Source: Lepraria neglecta (taxonomy: Eukaryota > Ascomycota > Lecanoromycetes > Lecanorales > Stereocaulaceae). From it: a stretch of DNA of 64,000 nucleotides. Of the stretch, positions 46,777 through 57,543 are shown piece by piece. The notes below the pieces were generated by a model, which saw nothing but the letters and a program-made list of their open reading frames with translations, was not told where the DNA came from and searched no databases. The first letter of the stretch is position 1. Each line of letters opens with the position of its first letter. The position numbers and the translations under genes are program-made. Location: NCBI GenBank assembly GCA_033220425.1, contig CM065653.1, forward strand, positions 3,162,001 through 3,226,000, given 5' to 3'.

Positions 46777-47723
46777 ATGGCCGCCAATACCAAATACCAA
46801 GCCGCTCCTCAGCGTGACTCCTTCGACGAGCCGTCGCCATCCTATACCCAAGCACCACCCTCTTACCAAGCGGAGGCGAGCGACCCCATGCTCGGTGGGC
46901 CCAGAGGCGAAGATGACAACGTTCCTGATGACTTTAAGGTGAGAATTCTACAGCAAAGGGTAGGATGTAGTCTGGTGCGAATGCTGACATCTATGTAGTT
47001 TGGTGGCTCTGTCGCTGAGGCCACTCTGCCCATTCGGATGCAGTTCATTCGCAAAGTCTATTCCATCCTGTAAGGCATCTCTAACCCCTACGAACAACTG
47101 AGCTCACACGCTAATCCAAACATCCTAGGACTGCCCAAATCCTTGCCACCGTGGCCGTTAGCTCCATCTCCTACGTCAGCGCAAGCTATAAGGCCTGGAT
47201 TCAGAGCAACATCTGGATGATGTATGTTTCACTGTTTGGGGCCATCGGATTCATGCTCCTCACCTTCTGGAAACGCAAATCCTACCCGACAAATTTATTA
47301 TTCCTCAGCGCTTTCACAGCACTGGAAGCATATTCAATCTCCGTCATCGTCACCTTCTACGAAACCAACATCGTCCTCTTGGCGCTTGTGCTCACGGCCG
47401 GCATCTTCGTTGCCTTGACGCTGTTTGCATGCCAAACGAAGTATGACTTCACTTCCTGGATGCCTTACCTCTTTGGAGGTCTATGGATATTGATCCTCTT
47501 CGGATTCGTGGGCGCGTTCTTTCCGTATAACGACAAGATGGAGATGATCTATGGATCGGTGGCCGCGCTTATCTTCAGTGGATACATACTTGTCGACACT
47601 CAGCTTGTGATGCGCCACTATCATGTTGAGGAGGAGATCGCTGCGGCGATCTCACTTTACCTAGATATCATCAACTTGTTCCTGGCTATCCTCAGGATCC
47701 TCAACAGCCAGTCAAACAACTGA
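46777..47723 (+). CDS. Bax inhibitor-1 / Lifeguard-family membrane protein
   Basis: Three exons (46777-46938, 46999-47069, 47129-47723; introns 60 and 59 nt) give 275 residues. A polar, Pro-rich N terminus of about 50 residues ('SPSYTQAPPSYQAEASDP') precedes seven membrane segments. The landmarks are 'VAEATLPIRMQFIRKVYSIL' before the first segment, 'FWKRKSYPTNLLFLSAFTAL', the pore-region acidic 'GYILVDTQLVMRHYHVEEEI' and the final 'AISLYLDIINLFLAILRILN'. These are typical of the BI-1/TMBIM family, closest in layout to fungal Bxi1. Relatives form pH-sensitive calcium leak channels of ER, Golgi or vacuole membranes and modulate stress-induced death. The gene is intact and conserved. Confidence 0.93.
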
Positions 47724-48140
47724 TTGAAACGAATGACGACAGGTGTTGGGCTCGAGGCTATGATACAAGACTGGGAAAAGGCACGGGGGCTTGGAAACGT
47801 TAGCGCAAGGATGGTTCTGATGTTTGACGGATGATAGCTTAGGTGCTCGGTGTTTCTACGTCTTTGGCGGGAGATCGTATGCTTCATGAGACATCTTGTA
47901 TAGTAGATCGATCCTATACCCACAATGTAATACTGGAAAACATGATGCTTATGTAGTACGGATTACAACGATGACTCTCGCTCATGTTGCTAGCGCGTAT
48001 CGGCCTTGGCATAATTTCCGCCGACCAAATTTTGGAGCTTCAGATGCAACCTTTGAATTGTATCAACTTCGCCAACCCGAGCTCTTCTTTCGCGCCCGAC
48101 CTCCCATAGGTAGAGTTCGCTGTACTTATGTAATCTTGCA
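47724..48140. other. Intergenic, no gene recognised
   Basis: This is the 3' flank of the Bax-inhibitor-like gene and the promoter of the mitoribosomal gene. No coding region is supported. Confidence 0.5.
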
Positions 48141-49532
48141 ATGCCACCGCGAATACGACAACCACGACTCCAATCACCCTCACCACGATTATCAATACCT
48201 TCCCACCACTGTCAATGCATTTGCCAAACGCGCTCCCAACAATTCTCATGCACACCTCACAATGCCACGCGGCAACGTGCTGACATGTTCCGGTGGCTGA
48301 ATGGCCCCGGCAACGTCTTCAGACAACCTCTTCCTGGATCCACAAACTACCTCAACGCCTACGACCGCAGTGGAAACCTTTTACGAGCTAGGGATTCGCC
48401 AAAAGGAAGAAATAGCGAAGGAGAGGCAGAGGAGAAAGACGAAGATAAAGAGAAGGACGTGGATGAAGGAGAGACAAACGACTTAGAGGTCAATGTCGAG
48501 ACAGCCACGGTCAAAAGCAAAAAGGCGCAGAGACCTAGTCCAAAAGCCATGATGGATGGTGTACCACTGCCTAAAGAGACCGCGGAGGATCTCATGCCGT
48601 TTCCCATGAATAGGCAGTTCAGGAGTCAGGCTGTACTGAGTGAGGAGCTGAAGAATGCGATTTATGAGAGGGTGGTGGTGCAGGGGAAGAGTGTGAGAAA
48701 TGTTAGTGCTGCGTTAGGAGTGGAGATGAGGAGGGTAGGTGCTGTGGTGAGGTTGAAGGCTGTGGAGAAGGGGTGGGAGACAAAGGTATATTCAATTTTA
48801 TTTGTGTCTGCGTATGTTTTGACTGCTGTTGAAATGATGAGAAAAAACAATTCGATTAGTCTTGAAGACTTCCATCATGGTTACTAAAATAATTACAACT
48901 CTCTGATACACATAACCATTCCTCTGTTCTGGCTCACTGCTCTGCGTCTCTATCCTACATATGACGCTAACATCTCTATCAATTATCAGGGCAAACCTCT
49001 AGCGACCCCTTACTCGAAAGCCGTCCTCTCTATGCTCCCCCAGACCCCCTACATCCCCAACGACCCCCAAGTCCACGAATCCATCAACGACCTCCCCGTT
49101 CACCGCGCCACAACCCTCCAACTCTTCCACCCCGTCTCCGAATCCCGCCACTTCACCCGGCGCGACGCCGGCCAGGCCTTTCAGCGCGATTTGAAACCAG
49201 CCGAAGACCGTATTCCCCATACCGAATTATATCAGATGGAGAAATGGAGGTATGAGGGTATGCAAAGGGATGAGCGGATTCAGAGGATGAGAGAGCAGAA
49301 TGAGAAGGATATCCAAGCGAAGAAGGAGAAGGAGGAGCGGAGGAGGGAGAAAGAGAAGATGGAGGTTACTAGGGTGGATCATGGCAGGAGTGTGTTTAGG
49401 TTTCAGGATGTCAGAGTCGATGAGAGGGTTGGAGAGGATGGGAGGGGGAGAGCGGGTGTCGGGGCGAGGTATGGAATTCCGCATCAGGATCGGAAGAAGG
49501 GGCAGATTAAGATTCCTACAAAAGTTGAGTAG
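48141..49532 (+). CDS. Bot1/Mrps35-like mitochondrial small-subunit ribosomal protein
   Basis: Two exons (48141-48785 and 48990-49532) give 395 residues. The 204-nt intron is by far the longest among the housekeeping genes here and contains no frame that would make it coding. The N terminus is basic and hydroxylated with no acidic residue in the first 45, as expected of a mitochondrial targeting signal. The family region then runs 'MFRWLNGPGNVFRQPLPGST', an acidic low-complexity linker, 'PFPMNRQFRSQAVLSEELKN', 'GVEMRRVGAVVRLKAVEKGW' and 'GKPLATPYSKAVLSMLPQTP'. I match this to the eukaryotic mitochondrial regulator (Bot1p) family, a fungal mitoribosome subunit. The highly charged C-terminal region 'MREQNEKDIQAKKEKEERR' is probably helical. 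The exact yeast equivalent is from memory and should be checked. Confidence 0.8.
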
Positions 49533-50154
49533 GCGGCTCTGCTCAACACTCTTACTGGAACTACGGGAAGTCGTAATCTCGATCTTCGAGCTTGCGAATA
49601 CGTGGCCTCTAAGAGGTCAAAGGGTAAATATCAAGATGTACAGTATGTACAGTATACCTCGCCTGCGGGCTTACGCTTTCGCCCTTAGGGAAGCATTTGT
49701 ATTTGGCATGTGTTTTCAGAGTTTTGGTGTCTACCGATGTGCATCTGCACCTTTCTAGTTGCAAGTTTATACTCTGTCACTTTGCTTTCTCCTGCCCAGA
49801 ACCCAGTGCTTGAATCACAAGAACCAAGCCAAATTTTGAGAGCTGGACAAGTGGAACATGTAGCATGCAACATTTGTCCAATTCTCTTTGATTCCCCTGG
49901 TGAAATAATATTTACGGTAATGTGTGTCTGCGGCAACTTACAGCGTTGTCTTGATGTACTTCAGACAAAGGCAGGATGGCCTAAGCATTGATGTCAAAAC
50001 ACTCTATCCAGAGCACTGTTAAATGATTTGCTTCTTCAATTCTTATCATCATTTCTAGTCATAATATCCCATTTCTTCCTGAGCCAATTTCATTACAGCA
50101 GCTTAAAGACATCTTAAGATTCTAGCTCGTGTATGCTGTGGCCTATAAGCAGTA
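49533..50154. other. Intergenic, no gene recognised
   Basis: Short frames on both strands have no domain and no connection. The end is presumably the promoter of the gene at 50155. Confidence 0.4.
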
Positions 50155-51450
50155 ATGGCTTCCATCAATGTGATTGACATATCATCTGATGAAGAAGACA
50201 ATGTGGTTCAAAATTCACCGCGAGTTGGGCAAAACTCCAGGCAGAAAACTCCCAATAGATCGACTTCAAGCAGCCAAGCTGCAGGCTTGAGTGATGGTGT
50301 GTGTCTCACCAGGAATGTATCACTAGCCAGACGCCAGTCCACGAGCGATTTACATACTCAAGTCAATCATGAACTCCCCCAGAAAAGAGCCTTATCTGAG
50401 CCAAGAACATCATCAACAGGAGCGGTCTTTCTAGTGAAATTCCCTCCTAGCTCGCTCCACAATCCCAACGAGGATCCATCATCTGGCTCCAGCAAATCAA
50501 AAATTGCATCAATAGCTAGACACAATCCCACACCATTGACTCTGAACCCCGGGTCACATCCACCAAACCCCGTCACCCTCAGACCGTCCGAGCATCAATC
50601 AGCTCCAAATCCCAAACGCAAGCCCACCGGTCTGGTAGAATCGGTTGCGAAAAAACGCGTGAAACCTAGCCCTGCTCCTCCAATACCTAATCGTCCACCT
50701 GGGCAGTCTTCGGCACCGACAATGAGCAACATTGACCTCTGGTCCATACCTCAGTATCAGGAACCCATTACAATTAGTGACAACGCACCCGAGGAGTCTC
50801 TTGTGGCGCCGGATGCGAAGAGTGGTATGACGCCCAAGAAGCCTTTCTCAAAAGCGACGGCAGCTTCGCCAGAGTCACGTTCTACCACCACTCCTCCATC
50901 TTTCAACTCCTCCAAACCAAGCCCCGCCCCGCTTTCGTCATCTCATCCACGTAGGACCATGTGGACATGTGCCCAACTCGCCAATTTCGCCACCGCACTG
51001 GACAATGCTTTGGATTTGGACGCCTTCGCCGCTGGCAACAACAAAACATCACAACAAGTTCAAGAAACGTTAGGCTTTCTAGTCATGAAACCCATCTTCG
51101 AGTATGCGGAGGAAGGGCAGAAGATTGCGAGGAAGTTTCATCGGGAGATGAAGGAGCATCAAAAGGAGACTGAGAAGGTGATGAGAAAGGTGCATAGGAA
51201 GGAGGCTAAGGCGAGACATTGGGCTACTGAGGGTATACCAGCGAACGATGAGAAGAAAATCAAGACCAATAACAGGGTTCAAGAGAAGGACGAGACTGAG
51301 GATAAGGGCAAGGATGAAGGGAAGGAGATGACTGGGAGTAAGAGTAAAGGGAAAAGAGGAGTATTTTGGAGAAAGCGTTGGATGGAGAAAAGTGAGCAGA
51401 AAAGTGAGAGATGCTCGGGAAAACTCCTCTCCGAAGATGCAGTGTACTGA
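50155..51450 (+). CDS. Disordered protein with N-terminal SUMO-interaction-like motif, function unknown
   Basis: A single open frame of 431 residues starts at the ATG at 50155. Residues 5-13, 'NVIDISSDEED' in context, fit a SUMO-interacting motif: a hydrophobic V-I-D-I core followed by phosphorylatable Ser and acidic residues. Most of the next 260 residues are Ser/Pro/Asn-rich and likely disordered. Around 263-300 a short ordered segment begins 'MWTCAQLANFATALDNALDL'. The C-terminal 120 residues are Lys/Glu-rich and probably helical. I do not recognise a family. A nuclear SUMO-linked role is only an inference from the motif. No intron or lesion is seen. Confidence 0.65.
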   Translation: MASINVIDISSDEEDNVVQNSPRVGQNSRQKTPNRSTSSSQAAGLSDGVCLTRNVSLARRQSTSDLHTQVNHELPQKRALSEPRTSSTGAVFLVKFPPSSLHNPNEDPSSGSSKSKIASIARHNPTPLTLNPGSHPPNPVTLRPSEHQSAPNPKRKPTGLVESVAKKRVKPSPAPPIPNRPPGQSSAPTMSNIDLWSIPQYQEPITISDNAPEESLVAPDAKSGMTPKKPFSKATAASPESRSTTTPPSFNSSKPSPAPLSSSHPRRTMWTCAQLANFATALDNALDLDAFAAGNNKTSQQVQETLGFLVMKPIFEYAEEGQKIARKFHREMKEHQKETEKVMRKVHRKEAKARHWATEGIPANDEKKIKTNNRVQEKDETEDKGKDEGKEMTGSKSKGKRGVFWRKRWMEKSEQKSERCSGKLLSEDAVY

Positions 51451-52005
51451 TCAATCTCTTATGCCAGATATGAAACCCCTTTCGGACGCATGAAGCCCAA
51501 GTTCATGCACCGGTTGATGGCATGAAGCAGTCGATGTTCAATTCCATGACCACCTCAAGAGGCCGACAACACACTTTACTGCTTTAATTGAAGCGTAATA
51601 TGAGCAAAGTCTCGCCCAACCCATACTTAAACTGCTTATTCTCGGAAGAGGATTGAGCACATGCTCGCCGCTTCCGAATCTTCCCAAATGCCGGATCGTT
51701 CTGCCCTATTCTACCGTTCAATAAAAAAAGATAATAATGTACAAGATATATTGTTCGACATGGTGCATTTATATAAATAAATTCAAATAGGGTACTTGAT
51801 ATCAGCTAAAACAAATAGATGGTGTTCTCTACAGATCTCCGGTCAAACCCTGGACTTGAATTATCGTAGCCGCCTCAACTTGAATGTCCCTAGACTTGGG
51901 CAACTTGGTTTGGTGACACGATACTGCCCCTTTCAACTGCCATGCTCTGGCCATTATAGTTTCTTCATTCAAATCGTAGTAGTGTCGGCTTTGTCCCCAC
52001 TCTTA
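51451..52005. other. Intergenic between convergent genes
   Basis: AT-rich around 51720-51790, with no supported coding region. It is the 3'-end zone of the flanking genes. Confidence 0.45.
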
Positions 52006-52815
52006 TCAGGTCATACCTTTGATATGCTTTCGTATCCTCTGCAAATCCTCATCCTTCAGCCCAGAATGATTTCTCAAATACCCCTCAGCACCCCCATACT
52101 TCTCCCCAATCATCTGAATCGTAGCAAGCATAACATCCTTCCTACTCGCAACCATCCTCTCCACACCCTCTCTATCCCTACTAATCGCCTCAATCTGCAT
52201 CAACCTCTCCACCATCTCCTCCCTCATATCCACAAGCCCAATCTCACTCAACGCATACTCCTCCGCTATCTCCTCATCCGATACCCCTGCCAACAAAAGA
52301 ATAAGCGCGCAAAGCACACCCGTCCTATCCTTCCCCGCTGAACAATGCACGAGACACTTCTCCCCTGCAGGGTGATCCCTCAGAAACTTAAAAACCTCCC
52401 CAAACGCCTGCCCCCCGGACGACAGAATATCCCCATAAGCCTTCACATAACCCTCTACCCCGTCGCTGCTGGTGTAGTTCTTGAATCTCACCGCTATTGC
52501 CTCGAGCGAGTAATCTGCTTGGGAGAAGACGGGGGCGTGGATGGTTTTGATGTTTGGGATGGAAGGGTCACTGGTTTTGGAGGCTTCAGGGTAGGAGCGG
52601 AGGTCGTAGATTGTGGTTATGTGCAGTTGGTGGAGGGTGGTTATTCCGGTGGGGGAGATTTCGTGGCGGAAGGCGGAGCGGTAGAGGATTGGGTTGGGAG
52701 GAGAGGTAGAGGTGGTGGGGGGATGGGTTTGGGATTGGGGGAGGAAGAGGCCACGGAAGTTGTGGACACCTTCGACTTTGATGAAGGGAGGGGATAGGAG
52801 GCTGGAATTAGACAT
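52006..52815 (-). CDS. Tyrosine phosphatase, Y_phosphatase3 type
   Basis: A single exon of 269 residues starts at the ATG at 52815; the open frame extends upstream only to a TTG. Conserved blocks in order are 'FIKVEGVHNFRGLF', 'LYRSAFRHEISPTG', 'IYDLRSYPEA' and the catalytic P-loop 'VHCSAGKDRTGV', with Cys158 and Arg164. After it, 'LLAGVSDEEIAEEYALSEIG' and 'IGEKYGGAEGYLRNHSGL' complete the PF13350-type fold. HCSAGKDR, with Lys in the loop, is shared with phosphoinositide-active bacterial and fungal members, so the substrate may be a phosphotyrosine or a lipid. The protein is predicted soluble. No lesion is seen. Confidence 0.9.
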   Translation of the reverse strand: MSNSSLLSPPFIKVEGVHNFRGLFLPQSQTHPPTTSTSPPNPILYRSAFRHEISPTGITTLHQLHITTIYDLRSYPEASKTSDPSIPNIKTIHAPVFSQADYSLEAIAVRFKNYTSSDGVEGYVKAYGDILSSGGQAFGEVFKFLRDHPAGEKCLVHCSAGKDRTGVLCALILLLAGVSDEEIAEEYALSEIGLVDMREEMVERLMQIEAISRDREGVERMVASRKDVMLATIQMIGEKYGGAEGYLRNHSGLKDEDLQRIRKHIKGMT

Positions 52816-53508
52816 TTTCGAGAGCAAGAGGTGGAGTTTGGTGGTTGGAAATCATATCGTGGTGATGATGAAGGAGGCTTGTTTGCGGAGGTTTCCCGCT
52901 TGTTACTAGACCCCAATCGGCAGCCCCTCTCTAACTCTACAGATATAGCATTTGAGAAAATATTTTCGCGTATATTATTATAGGTCTTACATATCTCTAT
53001 AAATTTTGAACTAAAACTTTTATCGAAACTTGTCTAGTTGGCGAGCTATAGAGTATTATAAATTTTCGCTGTTCGGGCCCTAAGAGACCCCTAGAGCTCT
53101 ACCCCGGGGTAGAAAAATCGAGAGTTCCGGGTGACAGCCCTGCAAGGCCTGCCGGGGTTTCTGCTTGAGGGGTGAACCCTTCCACCTTCCTTCTGCCAAC
53201 CCATCTCGATCTTCGAATACACGTGCCATGCGTCCGACCGATTGGAATGGTCGGAAGATCCAGTACTGCTGACTTGTCTACGCGGACAGCGCTACACGTT
53301 AGGCTGATGGATAAAAGTTTCGTGAGTCATGTCGAACAGCGACATCGGAAGTCTCTTTACTCTGCAAATATATAGACAACATATTGAGTCTCGATAGTCG
53401 GTGGGACGCTATCTTGCTTGTCGATTTCTTCAGTTTTGATTCCTATAGAATCGTGTTTTCATACGCCAGCCATAGACTTCGGTTGCCTTGCAAGTGTTCA
53501 ACACAACG
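52816..53508. other. Intergenic with AT-rich repeat-like patch
   Basis: About 52930-53090 is AT-rich and abruptly bounded by a GC-rich stretch (53075-53170), as in decayed transposon inserts. No terminal repeats or coding region could be defined. The last part is the promoter of the acetyltransferase gene. Confidence 0.4.
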
Positions 53509-54241
53509 ATGTCTCTCAAACTAAGCCACTGCGTCCCAGAAGATGCACCTGAGCTTGCAGAAGCTTACATAGCAACCTACAAACCGGTGTCTGCTCGCTA
53601 TCAAGCAACCTATGGCAAAGTACCCCGGGAGACAATGCTGAAGATATGGGAGGAGGACTTTAGAAAAGGTCTCGAGTGCGAAAGCCAGCCTAGTCCAACC
53701 CAAGAAGCACACTACCTCAAAGTCACGGACCCGAGATCCGGGGAAATCATGGCATATGCCATATGGAAATATTTGCCCCAAGGCTACAAAACCGAGGACG
53801 ATCCCCAAGTCCAGGCCGAGTCAGTACCGGGTGTCAATGAGATCTTGATGCGTGAATTCTGCCGTATGGTTGGGGAGATCAGAAACGAGCATCCTGGGAG
53901 ACGGGAAGCGCATTGGCGTAGGTAGTTTCTTCGATCCTAGAAGTTTTGCGGCTACTGACTGTCTGCCCCTATCATCAGTGCTCTTGCTGCTTGGCACAGT
54001 TCCAAAATACGAAAGACGAGGCGCAGGCGGATTACTCATTCGGTGGCCGTTTGAGCGAGCAGATAGGGACGGGAAAAGGTGCTATGTGGATGCAAGTCCT
54101 ATTGGATACCAGTTATATAAGAGATGTGAGTTCAGCGAGGATGTAGGGGAAATGTCACTGGACCTGAGCAAGTATGAGCCTGGCTCGGGTCTTGGGACTA
54201 TGAAGTGGGTTGCTATGATGAGGGAGCCTCAGAGCAAGTAA
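53509..54241 (+). CDS. GNAT-family N-acetyltransferase
   Basis: Two exons (53509-53917 and 53979-54241, intron 61 nt) give 223 residues. I use the ATG at 53509; the open frame reaches to a TTG at 53488. The N-terminal 'LSHCVPEDAPELAEAYIATY' and 'SGEIMAYAIWKYLPQGY' are typical of fungal GNAT proteins. The acetyl-CoA-binding motif A is 'LGTVPKYERRGAGGLLIRW' (about 141-159), with R-R-x-G-x-G. 'CYVDASPIGYQLYKRCEFSE' follows as motif B. The substrate is unknown. The protein is soluble and intact. Confidence 0.88.
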
Positions 54242-54594
54242 TGCTATGGCCCCAATCGAGAATTAGGGAACCGGAGTGGCTATAGCAAGGAGTTAGCTAT
54301 AGGCTCGCAAGCAGTATATGCAGGATGCTAAATGCAAAGCCTGGCAATACTGCGTCTGCTTTCAGACTTCCACAACTATCGTTACGTATATAATTTCTAC
54401 ATCCTTTCTTTACAACCCCTAGTTCACGGTTTCTGCAGGTCGCAAAGAATGACGCAAGGGGTCTTATCGGAATACTCAAATAGCGGGAATGGATAATGGC
54501 GTATCAGGCTATCATCGATTCGCCTAGAGTACACCTGTGGATGGCAGGTCAATCTTGTGTATGAACTGTGTTGGCTATCTCGCCGTAAGGTTAG
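54242..54594. other. Intergenic, no gene recognised
   Basis: This is the 3' flank of the acetyltransferase gene. No coding region is supported. Confidence 0.4.
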
Positions 54595-55071
54595 TCATTC
54601 CTGCTTATCTTCGGCACTGGCTCAGCGGAACGAGCAAATCAGCAAGCTTCACCAACGCCACCTGGAGGGGTCGCCGATCTTCTGAGGCTGAATGGACAAC
54701 ATCAAAATTCAACAAGACAACATCAGCCTCCAAAGTCACATTACAATTGGAAACAGATGTCCGAGGTGCTTACGAAATGGCATCTACTACTGGAAGTGGA
54801 TACAGTGAAAAGACTGATATTCCGAGAGATGGTTGGCATGAGGCCAAGGGAGCAAATCGGTCATTGGGAGTACACAGACGAAGAGCTCGAGAGGGACGAT
54901 GTCAGACCCATTCCTGTTCATATTACTTCCTGAAATGGCGTGGTGAGGACGCGAGAGATACGGCAGCCTCGCCTAGATGCCAACCTGTATATATCCGAGT
55001 ATCATCCGCTTTGGTCCAAATTTGGGTCTTACAAGAATCACTCTTATAAGCTAAATGATACAGCCTCATAA
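54595..55071 (+). pseudogene. Unrecognised gene remnant with one in-frame TGA
   Basis: This 159-codon plus-strand frame is open except for a TGA at 54931-54933. Sequence on both sides looks coding: 'WHLLLEVDTVKRLIFREMVG', 'GHWEYTDEELERDDVRPIPV', then after the stop 'TREIRQPRLDANLYISEYHP'. The TGA stands where TGG (Trp) would fit. The head lacks an ATG and starts just after a TTAG that could be a splice acceptor, so an upstream exon may be missing. I do not recognise the family. Another frame over the same bases (54537-55049) is open but lacks protein-like character. Confidence 0.4.
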
Positions 55072-55319
55072 TCCATTGCTTCGTAATATCTAAAATCGTT
55101 CATACGCCCGCGCGTTGCCGAGCAACGACCTGATCCCGTCCCATATTTACACTCGCTCCCTCTTCTGTACAAGATTTTCGGTCCTATTCACCACACCGGA
55201 TCCTTGAAAAAAGACGAATGACTCGCGTCCGTATCCGTCTTCTCAAACCCCGGGCTCGTCCGTACCGAATCCTTTTTCGACTTCCCCACCATAGTCCCAT
55301 AATCATTTTCCTAAACGCC
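55072..55319. other. Short intergenic gap
   Basis: No feature is recognised between the remnant and the 3' end of the PQ-loop gene. Confidence 0.4.
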
Positions 55320-56399
55320 CTATCCATCCAGACTCGCCCTTACTTCCTCTTTCCTAACCTTGACACTGCTCTTGCCGCTCTTCATCGAATCGGCCTCCTC
55401 GGTAATCGTATCCTTTGCTATCGGTATCGAAGTCCTGTGCCCGGCTTCCAGATCTTGTTCCCTCGCGAGAGCGAGACTTCCTCTTCGCTCAATTTCGACG
55501 TGCTCAATGTCGCGAGAAGCGGCTATACTTCCTTGTCTTGGCACGTCGACATGGTAGGGTTCTGATTCAGGAAGGTCGTCGAAGGCGCAGCCGGCCGCTT
55601 TGGCGGCGGCGCGGAGCTTGCGCGTGCAGAGGAGCCAGATGCCGTGGGAGACGAAAATACCGCCTTTGATGACGGTACTTTGGATTGCATTATCAGCAAC
55701 CGATGCCAAGACTTAACGAGAGTGGAAAGTACGTACCAGACGATGAAGAGGAAGTCGCCAGCGGATCAAAAGTGGTCTGCGCCACAACCCCCATCAAGGA
55801 GAAAAAAGCCCCCAACCAATCAACAGTCAGAAATCCAAAATGAATCCCCACAACACGGCCCCCACGTTTCCACAACTCTGCATATGGTGGTAGCAGTCCC
55901 GCTGCTAGCAGTATCGCCGCCACAATTCCCACGATCATAAGCGGCCACGCAACACCACGGAGGTATAATGGCCGCAGGGTCAATATTGATAAGAGCTCCA
56001 CATCTCCGAATGTCACTCCGACTGTAGTGGTAACCAGGCAGGCTTTCCACGTCGGCCATCCGTTGTTATAATGTTATAATGTAATATCTGGCCCCAGCTT
56101 ACCAGCGAGAGCATGCAGAATATTTGTGGTTGGATTTGGATTGGAATTTTGAAGTTTTGGATAATGGCATAGACGCCGAAGGGGACGGTCGCTAAATTAT
56201 ATGTGAGTATCTTGAGTTTGAGGGAAATGGTTGATGCATACATATAGCCCACAGGAACATCATTAGGCCTGGTAAGCCATCGGTCTTTTTCTGCTTCCAG
56301 TTGTACCATATTTGTGGTACCAGTTGTATACACCAGAAGACAGTGCCGATTGTGCCGAGGACGTTGGCAGCTGGGGGGGATGGAGGGTTGTGGTGCCAT
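55320..56399 (-). pseudogene. PQ-loop repeat membrane protein, disrupted by two indels
   Basis: Three exons (56242-56399, 55733-56191, 55320-55677; introns 50 and 55 nt) encode a seven-helix PQ-loop protein. The first repeat is 'GTVFWCIQLVPQIWYNWKQK'. The second half includes 'GIVAAILLAAGLLPPYAELW' and 'GGRVVGIHFGFLTVDWLGAF'. A polar tail follows. PQ-loop proteins carry amino acids or sugars across vacuolar or other membranes. The natural frame is broken twice. A G7 run on the plus strand (56373-56379) puts the ATG at 56399 out of frame by one base, and an 8-bp tandem duplication (56065-56080) shifts frame in exon 2. Discounting one G and one copy of the 8-mer makes the three exons total 322 codons in a consistent phase. 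It is a pseudogene unless these are assembly errors. Confidence 0.7.
56065..56080. repeat. 8-bp tandem duplication inside an exon
   Basis: GTTATAAT occurs twice in immediate succession (56065-56072 and 56073-56080). The second copy shifts the reading frame of the PQ-loop gene. Eight base pairs is the target-site length of hAT elements, so an excision footprint is one explanation; slippage is another. Confidence 0.85.
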
Positions 56400-57543
56400 A
56401 TTGTTTGCTGTAAGAAGAGAATTGAACAGGTACAGTTAATGCATAAAATACCTTCGTAGCAGAGCAAGAGGACTTCAATACCCAACAGTCATCGCAAAAG
56501 GAAACGGAAGCGACACATGCGTCTTGTATATGCAACGGTTTGACAATCACAGCGATCACACATGCACAAATTCTCCTAGCCGCAGCAGTTCATGCATGAA
56601 GCCCAGAAGAGTCCAAACATAACAATTGCGAGCAAAGCATGCAAAGCAGAAAGCCATTTCAACAGCGGAGACGTACGCGCGCCCAGGTATGACTTCGATC
56701 CTCAGCCAAGATCTCGTAATTCATTTCATTTCAGCAATCCACATTTCAGCCATCGCCAATCCTTGTGATGGCTTGGATCTGGAACTACGGATGTCTTGGT
56801 GAACGAAACGGTCTCTGTTGCTTGCATGAAACCGCGAGTATTAGACAGAGACCGTTCGTTGAGGAAGATGTTATCATTTGTCCGCGAAGCTGTAGCGTAG
56901 AGACGGAGAGAGTTAGTCACGGATAGCTAGTGTAACTCCAGATTTCGTTAATCAAGCTGCTTTCGTCGATTATTTAGGTTTCAAAGGTCAAAGCGGGAAT
57001 CTGAGATCTGGTCTCTGACCGGATTGAGTAGATATGGTTGCTCCAATGAAATGATCTGTTATAGATGCAAGATGCACGGAAGTGACGGAGGGGTGCCTGC
57101 GGTAGAACAGTCGCAGAGCAGCGCACTACGATCGGGCTGATGGTTGCATTCTTCTCTGTTGATGGGAATGAGTTCATCAGCTTTGAACACATTTCGTTGC
57201 GCACGCAACGGGTTGTCGGCTACCACAGATTCTTGCGGTCCTTACATTAGGATGATGAGTTGCTAAAGAAGATTACAGGGAACGATTTCCAAGCCGGGAG
57301 GAAAACCGAGTTTGCTTACTAAGCTGCCCTAGAGCCGAGTACACTGCAAAAATCGTAGATTGTCAAAGCTTCTTTCATATCTGTACTCGGAAGGCCACCG
57401 GAAAAATGGCCTAGAAGAGTTGGCTGTCAGATCATCCTTCGCTTGTTTGGAAGAAACCCCCCGAATTGTAATGAACGAACGCACAGGCCCACGTCTTAAA
57501 CCCCACAGGTTTTGTATCTTCATGCCTTCGATATGATATGAGC
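56400..57543. other. Intergenic, no gene recognised
   Basis: This is the upstream side of the PQ-loop gene. An open stretch (56440-56560, minus) could be an alternative first exon but has no in-frame ATG. The remainder shows no supported feature. Confidence 0.35.

Noticed and set aside
54537-55049. 170-codon plus-strand open frame
   Set aside because: Amino-acid content is not protein-like, and a different frame over the same bases has clearer coding character, interrupted by one TGA.
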